DNA of 64,000 nucleotides from Garcia nutans (Eukaryota > Streptophyta > Magnoliopsida > Malpighiales > Euphorbiaceae): NCBI GenBank assembly GCA_947685225.1, contig CANTUV010000003.1, positions 1,992,001 through 2,056,000 of the forward strand, in the 5' to 3' direction. Positions 49,137-59,400 of this stretch are shown here, piece by piece (position 1 is the stretch's first letter; the number at the start of each line of letters is the position of its first letter). The translations under genes were made by a program, and so were the position numbers. The notes beneath the pieces were generated by a model. That model saw nothing but the letters and a program-made list of their open reading frames with translations, was not told where the DNA came from and did not search any database.

Positions 49137-49599
49137 GAAATAGTTTGTGGAAAGCTGCGTCGCCTAGTAAAAGTGAAAAAGGTCCCTTTTTTATCCACAG
49201 GCCTCAGTTGCCGTTGTTTCTGCACTATAGGGGTAACTAGTGTAACTCTTTCATTTTGTTTAAAGGTGGGACATGCCGGAACTCTTGATCCTATGGCGAC
49301 TGGATTATTGATTGTATGTGTTGGCAAAGCCACTAAGTTGGTAGATAGGTAATATTGAATTTAAATCTATTTTTCAGACTAGCTGTTCAACCTTCAATTT
49401 TACAAGCTGTCTCGGGTTGCCTTTTCTTTCATCCCTTTTACTGTTCCTAGATTAGAAGCTTATTATTTTTTTTTTCTCTCTCGAATATGCACCTCTGAAA
49501 CTGGGATATTTGTATGCAGGTATCAAGGGATGATTAAGGGTTATAGTGGAGTTTTCCGATTAGGAGAGGCGACTTCAACTTTGGATGCTGATTCACCGG
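49137..49599 (+). pseudogene. Captured fragment of a TruB-type pseudouridine synthase gene
   Basis: Three exon pieces, 49137-49181, 49266-49348 and 49520-49599, are separated by introns with GT/AG ends. They read VCGKLRRLVKVKK, then VGHAGTLDPMATGLLIVCVG and KATKLVD, then RYQGMIKGYSGVFRLGEATS and TLDADSP. GHAGTLDPMATGLLI is the TruB-family motif with the catalytic Asp, which acts on uridine in tRNA or rRNA. The remaining two thirds of the enzyme are missing. The first piece follows the SEL1 fragment in the same frame and the same exon, with the join between 49130 and 49145. Without its C-terminal half it cannot be an active synthase. Confidence 0.87.
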
Positions 49600-50689
49600 T
49601 GTGTTTTTATATTTTAAATAATATCCGGTGATTGTTATTTTATAGTTAAATGCTTTGTGATAATTGGATCATGAATGTACTTCTTATCCCTTACTTTGAA
49701 GCTTTAATAACCAAGACACTTGCAAATTATACTGCTTTCTTGTCCTACAATTAATTTTAGGAGATAAATGACTTTATATTTTGCTCGTGCTAATATTTTG
49801 CTCCTGCTCTATAAGCTTATCGAGAGTTCTTTCATTGAACAGCTATCAGTGTCAGTGAAAAAGCGTTGAAGTCTCAGGTATGATGGAGAAAAACAAGTGA
49901 ATTCTGTTGATCAGTGCTTGAGAATATGCTCTACACTTAAAATATTGCAAACTAGAAATGTCTATATTGGACTTTGAAATTTGTATTGTGATAATCTGAG
50001 AATTTGTTTTAGGAAAATGGGACCACTTTAAAATAGTGGATTGTGGCAGCACATAAAAGAATGGGACCCATCTTCATTTTCATTTTTATATATTATTTTT
50101 TTATTAGAAACATTTTTATATTCTTTGTTTTTGGCATTTTTTTTAAATAATTGTGCTTTACTATTTGTTATTACTCTTGTTCTCTTTCTCTCTTTGCAAA
50201 TAAAAAAAATGATAGTAAAAAGTAAAATAATAATAAACCACAGGGGCTCTTAGTTTGCTTCCTTACAAGTTATACCACCACACAACATGCAATTCCTATT
50301 ATAACATATCTATAAAACACAACTCCTTTAGCTTGTTTCTTTTATGTTCTCAATTCTTTATTACATATATTACCATTTTCTCTTTTTTTTATATTTTTAA
50401 TTTGGTTAACCCTATCTTTTTTTCATAACTTTACTTTTTCAAATTTACACTTATAGGTGTCCATAATTTTTAAATAATTTCAATATTATTAAGTAAAATT
50501 TATTAAGAAATTAATAAAAGTTTAGTATACTTATTGCCACTAATAACTTAATTATGAATGTTGTTTTATTTGATTATTATTGTAATGAATGACTATTTTA
50601 TAAACAGGTTTGGTTATTATATTTGAAATTCAACAGGTTCTTGAAAATGTGTAGACAAAAAAAAAATTGGAATACTGGAAAAATATAGC
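49600..50689. other. CACTA-2 interior of unknown origin
   Basis: About 1.1 kb of AT-rich sequence. The first 300 bases may be intron of the captured TruB gene. A short phrase near 49842-49880 (CTATCAGTGTCAG to CTCAG/GTATG) could be another exon edge, but I cannot assign it. The rest has no recognisable coding. Confidence 0.4.
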
Positions 50690-51170
50690 TAAACAATTAC
50701 AAAATTGCGACAAAACCAGCGACAAAAGGTGACAAAAAATATTGAATTCTGCGACAAATCAACGACTGAAACAACGAGAAAAATATTGCGACATATTCTG
50801 CGACACATCAGCGACAAAATTTAGCGAGCAAATTAGCGACAAATTCAGCGACTAAATTAACGACCCAAATAGAGATGAATTCAACGACTAAAGCTAAATC
50901 AGTGACGACTTTCAGCGGGAATAAATAATTCCCTCCAAAAATGAAAATGTCGTTGAATTTGTCTCTGTTTTGTCGCTGATTTGTCACTAATCAATGACAC
51001 GCACAATTGGTCGCTGATTTGTCGTTGATTTTTTAGCGACCAGGACATTACCGTCCGCTCGATTTTTCTCGCTGTTTGTCGCTGATATTGTCGCTATCGT
51101 ATTTTGGTCGTTGATTTCGTCATTAATGGTGTCATAGATTGCGTCGCAGACTGCTATTTTTTTTGTAGTG
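50690..51170. repeat. CACTA-2 right subterminal repeats
   Basis: Dense GCGACAAAT, TCAGCGAC and TCGCTGATTTGTC copies in both orientations running to the right terminus TTTTTTTGTAGTG. They mirror the left array. Confidence 0.85.
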
Positions 51171-52372
51171 ATTGTCCACAACAAAATTCCCCTTAGTATG
51201 AAGAACTCTTTCTTATATGCATCATACACTTGTTTCCCATTCCATAACACTTGAAGATCTTCTATAAGTGGCTGAAGGAATACATCAATATCATTTCCGG
51301 GCTGATTCGGTCCGGATATCAACAAACTTAACATAATATACTTTCTCTTCATACAAAGCCAAGGTGGTAAGTTGTAAATACATAGCAAAATAGGCCAACA
51401 TGAGTAATCAGTTGATAATCCATGGAAGGGATTGAATCCATCGATAGATACAGCTAACCGAAGGTTTCTTGTCTCCGAAGCGAACTGAGGCCACTTTTGG
51501 TCGACATCCTTCCATGTTTGTGAGTCTGTCGGATGTCTAATTTTACCATCCTTTTGTCACCCGGTGTCATGCCAAGTCATTTCCTTTGCAATTTGAGCTG
51601 TATTGAACAAATTCCTCAACCTTGGTATTAATGGAAAATACCATAGAACCTTAGCAGGGACCCCTTCCAATTCTTTTCCTTTCTTGTCGAGCTTCCATCT
51701 AGAAGCTCCACATATGCGGCAAATTGTCTCATCTTCATCTCTCTCACCACGATATAAGAGACAATCATTCGGGCACACGTGTATTTTTTCATACTCCATA
51801 CCCATAGCACATAAGGTTTTCTTGGCTTCACTGAAGGAAGAAGGGATACTATTGCCTTCTGGAAGCATTGACCCAAGCAAAAGGAGAATATCAGAGAAGC
51901 ATGTATCAGAAATGCCATGCTTTGCTTTCAAGTTATATAACTTGACTAAAGCTTTCATCTTAGTATAACCCTTGCATCCCAGATAAAGGGGTTCATGTTC
52001 ACCTTCAACATGGTTAATGAAATCAGAGGAATCTAATGAAATATCATCATCGTCGACATTATCATACCCCGTTCTTATGTTTGTTTGATCAATTGAATCT
52101 GAGAAACAATCGGTTTCAACAACTAAAGGACTCCCTTCTGGATTTGACTCTCTGTGCCATATCCAGCAAGTATAGGTTTGATCAATACCATATTGGAAAA
52201 GATGGTCCCTAACAGTTTGAGCCTTCCACGATTTACTGTGAGCGCATCTTAAGCATGGACAACTAATTTTTGTTTCATCAAACCCATTCTCAAATGCAAA
52301 CATTAACAACTCTTCCACACCTAATTGAAACTCTCTTCTTCTTCTATTAGCCTTCAACCAAGATCTATCCAT
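51171..52372 (-). pseudogene. TNP2 gene, N-terminal Transposase-associated domain and first half of TNP2
   Basis: I place the start at the Met at 52370-52372 because MDRSWLKANRRRREF is the standard beginning of plant CACTA transposases; an upstream in-frame Met at 52426 gives a non-conserved extension. The zinc-binding Transposase-associated domain follows, with ISCPCLRCAHSKSW, TVRDHLFQYGI and YTCWIWHRES. After an acidic linker comes TNP2: MEYEKIHVCPNDCLLYRGER, CRICGASRWK, KVLWYFPLIPRL and MTWHDTG. After one TGA (51557, for Arg) it continues with RLAVSIDGFNPFHG and LPPWLCMKRKYIMLSLLISG. It is interrupted at 51170 by CACTA-2. TNP2 makes the DDE/D-type transposase that cuts CACTA ends. Confidence 0.9.
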
Positions 52373-52429
52373 CTTTGAGTTGGACCAGTTCTGCAATTTG
52401 AGCAATAATTCAGTTAGTTGGACCACTGA

Positions 52430-53640
52430 ATTATGGTGATGTCAAATAAAACCTGGAAGGGAAGTATAATCACCTCAGATGCGAGAGCAGATGTAGCAGC
52501 TAACTTCTATGAAGGTTTCTCGAAGACAGCTATCATATGGTTGTTGTGGTTTGAATAAAGTTGCATGAGGAATCTTGGACTGTTATGTAATTGTTCAACC
52601 TGAAGGAGAAAGAAAAAGGGTTCACATATAGAACTTAAAAGTTGTCATTAAAAAGAAAAGCTAGCACCAAGAGCAAGGAAAGGGGTATTTCTTGGTTACA
52701 AGTCAGGAGTGAAAGGTTTTCTGTTTATGGATCTCACAACAAAATAAATTTTAGTCAGCATTTATGTACATTTTCATGAGCAGTACTTTACCTGTAAAAC
52801 TAAACAAATACCAGTTCACACAACTAACTTTTTAACAGACATTCAACTTCAATCACAACAACCTGAATTTACAAATAATCCTCAATTCACTGACACAACT
52901 CAACATACCATTTCAACTGATAGTCATCAAATTTTAACCAAAGACTTATAAACAAGCAGAGAAATCAGAAGCATGGAGACATGCTGTAGATCTTGAAATT
53001 TAAGCAGAAAATTGAAGGGATAGAACAACATTATAGTAACTTAAAAATATCAATGCAACATTATAGTAATTTGAAAATACAATGCAATAATTCAATTAGA
53101 TTAAACAGAGGAATGAATTCTATGGTTGTGCTGAAAATCCAATGTACCATGTTATGTATATACATACAACAGCTTAATGAACATCGGCAGCAAGGAGAGT
53201 GTAGATAGGACGATTACTTACGGCTCATAAGAAAAAAAATAATCTTCTTTCGACTTAATTGGGACAATGCAGTTACTGATAAAGGAGACGACCGGCAGCA
53301 AGGAGACGGCCGGTAGCAAGGAGACGGCCGGCATTAATGAAGACCGCAGCAAGGAGAGTGGTGCTTAGGAGAGTGGTGCTTAGGGTTTGGCAGCGAGAGA
53401 ACCACGACTAATGAAGCTGAAAGAGGAATGAGAGATGAAGCAGAATCAGAAGCTTGGACGTTTTATGGAAGTTAGATTTTCTTAGTATAAAAACATGCTA
53501 AGGATCCAGTGGCTATTTGCAATGTATGGAAGTTAGGCTTTCTTAAGCCAAACAAACTTGGCTAAGTATTAAAAGCTAAGGTTTGGATTTATAAACATTT
53601 CATAAACCCATTAGAAACTTTAAAGTCCACCATTAAATAA
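52430..53640. other. CACTA-1 intergenic region and TNP2 5' leader
   Basis: No coding gene. At about 53288-53400 a short GC-richer run repeats GGCAGCAAGGAGACGGCCGG and then AGCAAGGAGAGTGGTGCTTAGG variants. It lies in the likely 5' leader or first exon of the minus-strand transposase gene. No clear TATA box can be singled out in this AT-rich background. Confidence 0.4.
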
Positions 53641-53649
53641 TGATTTAGA

Positions 53650-54470
53650 TATAATATGATATTATATAAGTAGGAATACAAGTATATATTAATATATATA
53701 TACAAGTATATACATGTATATACAAGTATAAATTAGTATATATAGAAGTATATATATTAGTATATATACAAGTATATACAATTATATATTAGTATATACA
53801 AGTATATATATTAGTATATATTAGTATATATACAAGTAAATATATTAGTATATATTTGTATATACAAGTATATATATTAGTATATATATATTAGTATATA
53901 CAAGTATACATTAGTATATACTAGTATATACAAGTATATATTAGTATATACAATTATTCTTGTGGACTTGCTTATTCATATATAAGTATATATAAGTATA
54001 TACAAGTATATACAAGTATATATATTAGTATATACAAATATACAAGTATATATATAAGTATATATTAGTATATATACATGTATATATATTAGTATATATA
54101 TATTAGTAAATACAAGTATACGTTAGTATATACTAGTATATACAAGTATATATTAGTATATACAAGTATTCTTGTGGACTTGCTTATTCATATATACAAG
54201 TATATATAAGTATATACAAGTATATATTAGTATATACAATTATTCTTGTTTACTTGCTTATTCATATATACAAGTATATATAAGTATATACAAGTATATA
54301 TTAGTATATACAAGTATTCGTGTGGACTTGCTTGTATATATATTAGTATATATACAAGTATATATTAGTATATACAAGTATATATATTAGTAAATACAAG
54401 TATATATTAGTAAATATACAAGTATATACAAGTATATATATTAGTATATACAAGTATATAATTATATAGG
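53650..54470. repeat. AT-rich minisatellite TATATACAAGTATATATTAG
   Basis: About 820 bases of variable units of 8-20 bases built on TATACAAG and TATATTAG. A longer phrase with TTCTTGTGGACTTGCTTATTC recurs at about 53951, 54169, 54240 and 54316, which gives a higher-order period. It lies between the divergent TNP2 and Ulp1-type genes, where the promoters are expected. Open frames across it are artefacts of the repeat. Confidence 0.88.
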
Positions 54471-54654
54471 GTTCCATAGAAATTTATCACTACTAATTAT
54501 TTATGTATTATGTATGTTGCATTTCTTCTTTTTTTTTTACCTTAGAAAGAATCAATGTTAGACTTATTTAGTTTTTGATCAATCTAATTTACATCAACAA
54601 TAAATTTTATAATTATATAGGGTTCCATAGAAATTTATCACTACTAATTATTTA
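54460..54654 (+). repeat. 44-base direct duplication with AATTATATAGGGTTCC
   Basis: The segment 54460-54503 recurs almost exactly at 54611-54654, 107 bases further on. It is at the edge of the minisatellite and may be a slippage or gap-repair duplication. Confidence 0.75.
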
Positions 54655-56477
54655 AATTGTATTGCCTTGAGCACTTATGGATGAATTATAAATTGAATTT
54701 TATAAGTCATCTATATAAGTGAATTTGTAAAGTTAATTTAACAAAAATTTGAAAAATCCATTTTGTTTCAAAAGAGGGATGTCAAAACTTCAAAAAATTT
54801 TGAACACTTAAATTCCCCCCTTAATTCCAAAAAAAATTTTCATTTGCCCCCATTTTGCCCAAAACACGGCCGTTTTGAAATTTAGCAATAAACCTAAAAA
54901 GACCCTCTTTTGATTTCTCTCTCCTTTCTCCTCCTTCCCTCTTTCGATTTCTCTGTGTAGACCTAATTTGTTTCCATTTTCACGGGTAGAAAGCTTCAGA
55001 AACTAAATCAAACTTTGTTCTCCTCCTTCCCTCGTTCCATTGCTAGACCTGACTTTGTTCTCTTCCTTCCCTCTTTCGAAATCTTCAGTCTTGACCTAAA
55101 AACGCACGGCACATCCATATTTCTTCTTCCTCTTATACCCTTCTCTCTAACCCGCCTGCCACTCACTGCGGCTCTGCTTTCACTCCCTCAGTTCCAGCCT
55201 TCGAGGTTCGTTATATACTTTTGTCGCTCTGCAATTTATTTTTTTTAAATTTTTTCTGTTATTATGTTATTGTATAATTTTCTTCTTCCTCTTCTTAGTT
55301 CTTAGAAGTTTGTTTTATAAACCATTTTCATGAGACTCAGTTGCTGTTGTATATGCTGCTTCTTTTTGTTTCCGGCTGCAATGAGTAGAATACTGCAAAT
55401 GTCGCTGTTAATATTTTTTCCTGCTCTGAAATACATCCCATGTCCTGTTTGTTAATCTTTGACTAAATTTTAGCCATGTGAATATTTTTTTACTGGAAGA
55501 GATAGATAAGCCTTTCACTGGTTTGGACAGAGGAATTTGAAATATTGAGATTTGACTTAAATAATGCATAGGTTTTCTTTGATTGGATACAGTTCAGGTT
55601 CATGGTTGTGGATACAGGTCTTGTTGAATGTGGCTTTAGAATAGGTGTCATTTCAAATGCACCTGAAATAAGTCCTTAACCACTTTCATTAATCTAATCA
55701 ACTAAAGAACTTGTAGCTATCTTGTCTGTTGTGCAAGCTATAGTTTATTTTTTACTAATTCTATTTTGTTTTAGTCTCGTAGTAGGATTTTAGTTTAGCC
55801 GTGTCCCAATTAAATTAGGCTTAAAATTGGCAATTATAAATGTAAAAAACCTAATGCAAAATCCACTTGTAAAAATTTTTTGTTTTGAGAGTAGTTTTGT
55901 AAATGGTCGGGCCAATTCTCATTCAAGTTATTTTAATTAAATTCAATATCCAAATCCCTATTTAAAATATTTCCATCTAAACATGGCATCAAGATATTGT
56001 TCACTCTGTCCCAAATATAGGATTAAATATCTGCCTTCAATCTAGGTCTCGATATCATTTTAAGGTGAGGACTATGATTGTGTTTCGACCAGTTTGGAGG
56101 AAACTTCCAAGCATTTCTTCTGTTCTAGATTCTGTCTTATGAGTTATTTGCTTAGCAAGGTGATAAAATGCAGGCTTGCAAGGAAGTGGGAGTGGAAATA
56201 GAATAGGGATAGGACAACAAGGAAAAGCTGGAATAAATCTGAGTATACTATCACTATAACGGTGTCAATTTGATAACACAAAAGATTGAACTCATCCATT
56301 AATGAACTTCCAAGTATACTTGCATCTGCTTACATCAACATTTTTCAAAAATGCATTTTCACATATAATTCTTTCCTGTTGGCTGATGCTTATCTAACCT
56401 GCAGCTGTTTCCTGTAATTGACAATGTTTAAACTGGAAGATTTCGTACAAAATGTAACTTTTAATTTGTGAATGCAG
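54655..56477 (+). other. Presumed promoter, 5' leader and first intron of the Ptta/Ulp1 gene
   Basis: Pyrimidine-rich sequence at 54905-55210 (TTTCTCTCTCCTTTCTCCTCC and similar) is typical of a plant 5' leader. A GT-rich junction near 55205 and the AG at 56476-56477 could bound a first intron of about 1.2 kb. An open frame at 55015-55248 has no recognisable domain. I cannot fix the transcription start or the first coding exon. Confidence 0.45.
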
Positions 56478-59400
56478 GTGCTGATTATGGCTCCTTTGAA
56501 GAAGAATCAATTGTATCAACTACCCACCGTGTATGTAAACAACAAGCCCGGTCTTCCCCAAATCCAGCCACAATGAGAGTGGTGAAGGCTATCTCCAGGA
56601 CACGATCAATGCACCCAGAAAAGCATTCGACTTCTTCCCTCGTATCTTCGAAGAGGAAGTCGATCTCTGAAAACTTGGAAAAAAATTTGTCCAAGAAAAG
56701 AAAGCGAGTGGATAAGGTTAAGCCGAAATCAAACGAGGACGATGTTGCAGGATTAAAACTGCTGAAACGAAGGTGTGTCTCCATGCACCGAATTGTTAAA
56801 AGGAAGATCAGTAGCCAAAAGCCTACAGTTTCATTTAATGCAAAGGGAGCACCATTTGGTAGGGCTGCTTCAGAGATGCAATCATATATCGGAGTTTTAG
56901 CAAGGTCTAAAGCCCCGATATGGCATGATTCCTGGAAGGAAGTTGCTGAAGACGTCAAAACAAAGATTTTGGATTGTGTCCAGGTTATGCAAAATTCTTC
57001 CCACACAATTAATTTATATACATTAGTTTTTCAATTGCTTTATACACGTTGGGTTTTCAGTAACTTATTCATCTAATTTTATTTTTGTGGTTTATGTATG
57101 TAGATGGCTTTCGTTGTACCACCGACTTCCAAGAAAATGGTACTGCAGTCTGCTGGTCAAAAATGGAGGGAATTCAAAAGTCGGTTGACGAGACTCTATG
57201 TTCTTCCACACCGTGATGAACCAGAGAAGCTGCAGTTTCTTCCAACTGACTTCACATGCATTGAGTAGTCGCACTGGGACATTTTCGTTGTTGATCATCT
57301 GGGAGTCGAGTTTAGCGTAAGGAAATCTTCAATTTTCTTGTTTCTTAATTTAGTTCCAAATGGTAATCTGGATTCCTTTTTCATACTTATGATGTTTTGT
57401 TCCTTTTTGTCTTAGAAAATTCATGAAGAACAACACAAGAGAAGTATGCAGAACGAGTATCCTCATCGGTTGTGTCGAAAAGGATACGCGAACTTGGAAA
57501 GTGAATGGGTTAGAATTGACTTGTGTATTTAATTTTTTTTCTATGACTTGTGTATCATCAATATCGATTTATAATGCTTCTTAAAACATGTTTATATTAC
57601 TAATAAGGTCATCCTCTATATATACATGCAGACTGAATCTCATCCTGAAGGGATTTCAGAGATCGATCGATCGAAGGCTTGGATCCTAGCAAGGCAGGAC
57701 AGACAAGGAAAGTTTAAAGATGAGAGAGTGAAGAACAAAGCTGAGGAAATCGTAAGTTCTGATTTTCGATTCAAGTTTCAACTCAATTCATCAGCTTTTA
57801 TTGTTTCCTAATTTATTAACTACATCCATTTTGGGTCTATTTTTTAGGAGTCATTAAAGAAGCAAGTTAGTTCAGGTGAACTAGTTGAACAAGGCGCTGA
57901 TGATGTGTTATCGAAGGCGCTTGGTAAACCGGAGCATTCTGGAAGAGTACGTGGCTAGGGAAGGCATGTGAAGCAATCTGTCTATTTTGGTCTCCCAAGA
58001 CAGAGAAAAGCAAAGAATATTGATGAAAAGATACAGGAGGGGGTTCAAATGGTCATGGAGGAGGAGACCAAGAAAATTATAGATCAGCGAGATGCATTTT
58101 GGGCTGCTGAAATTGCCAAGATTAGAGCAGAATTTTTGTCAAAGCCTGTGTCTAGTCCAAACATGCCTTCCCAACAAGCAAGTTGCTCCAATTCCATTCC
58201 TATTGTGAAGGATCAAGAGGCGCAAGTGCCAGTTGTGAGGAAGAATTTGGTCCTCAATTTGATGCAAATTCTGTTGAAGCAAAAAGGAGTCTCAATTCTA
58301 ATGAAGCAAAAAGGAGCCCCAATTCTGTTGATGATGAGAAGGTCCTTGCTTTGGAGAAAGTGGAGGTGCTTGATAAGGATGATGTTCGTGAGGTTGCTGC
58401 TGAGGTTGTTGTAGATGTTGATGAGGTTGCTGCTGCTGAGGAGGCAGAACGTATCGAGGTTGTTGCTACGGTTGCTGCTGCTGAGGAGGTAGAAGGTATT
58501 GAGGTTTCTACTGATGTCAAAGGTCCCAATAATGAGGAGGTTGAAATAAAAAATGATGACATCATTAAAAAAATGATGATGATGGTTTTGATAATCAAGT
58601 GAAATTGGCGAAGCTGGCCATAGGATCACCGAGAAATATTGTTGCTTATGCAAAGGTTATTGAAGTCCCGGTTGTTGAAGGACATGAGCCATCTCTCCAT
58701 GGAGTTAAGATTGCACAAGAGAATGCAAGAGTGTCGATCACTCGTACAATTCAAGGTTTGAGGATACTACTTAATATTTATTCAAACTTCTAATGATTAT
58801 ATTCAAACATATAAATAAATGTAATTTTTCCATGTTTTTTATATTTACAGACGTCAATATCCCATTCCTAGTCGGCGATGAAATTGTTACTGTGGACCAA
58901 GCCGTGGGTACTTTTATAGCATGGCCGAGAAATTTGATTGTGCTGGATGGGGTGTCTAATCCAAAGGTTAATTTTTGAGAAATGAAACTTTGCATAATTG
59001 CTTTTTTTTTTTTTTGCTATTTACTGTGTTCATGTGCCCCCCTTTATTTTCAGAGTTTTAAAAAAGCTTGTGTGAAGAAAAAAGCCTCCAAGAAATTAAA
59101 GAAGCCTGTTGTTATAAAAGCTGATATGTTTGAGGAGGAGCTGCATGTTCAGGTGGGTGCTGATTATCCAGCGCCTTTGAAACATTTGTGGCTGTGGGAG
59201 AAGGATGCCTTAAGCGATGATCGAACAGTTAGTTTTGCCCTAAGTGAAGAAGCATTTGGTGTGAGCAAAAAGCAAGTTGTGTTCTTACAAGATCTACATG
59301 TTGGGTGCGCCGGAGGTGAAATGTCCATATCCATACTTACCATATTTATTTAGTAAGTTTCCAAGTATAATAGCTTTTTATTTTCTTTGTTAATTATGCT

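Larger units (their letters stand above)
46313..51170. mobile_element. CACTA-2: 4.9-kb gene-carrying CACTA in the TNP2 gene of CACTA-1
   Basis: The left end is CACTATAAAAAAAAGCGCAA and the complement of the right end is CACTACAAAAAAAATAGCAG. The terminal repeat is short and A-rich. Both ends are packed with TCGCTAATTAGCGAC-like motifs. There is no transposase or TNPA-like gene. The interior instead holds fragments of two unrelated host genes with introns (47070-49136 and 49137-49599). It is thus a Pack-CACTA type, non-autonomous element. Its ends and subterminal motifs differ completely from those of CACTA-1, so it belongs to another family and needs a different transposase. Confidence 0.93.

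Noticed and set aside
49092..49352. Functional pseudouridine synthase or SEL1 protein gene
   Set aside because: Both are incomplete, with a disrupted F-box, a stop and only the TruB motif region, and lie wholly within a CACTA transposon.
54172..54390. Open frame rich in Tyr, Ile and Ser
   Set aside because: It is a translation of the TATACAAG minisatellite.
56485..57006. Minus-strand open frame of 173 codons
   Set aside because: It is the antisense of the first well-supported exon of the plus-strand gene and has no recognisable domain.
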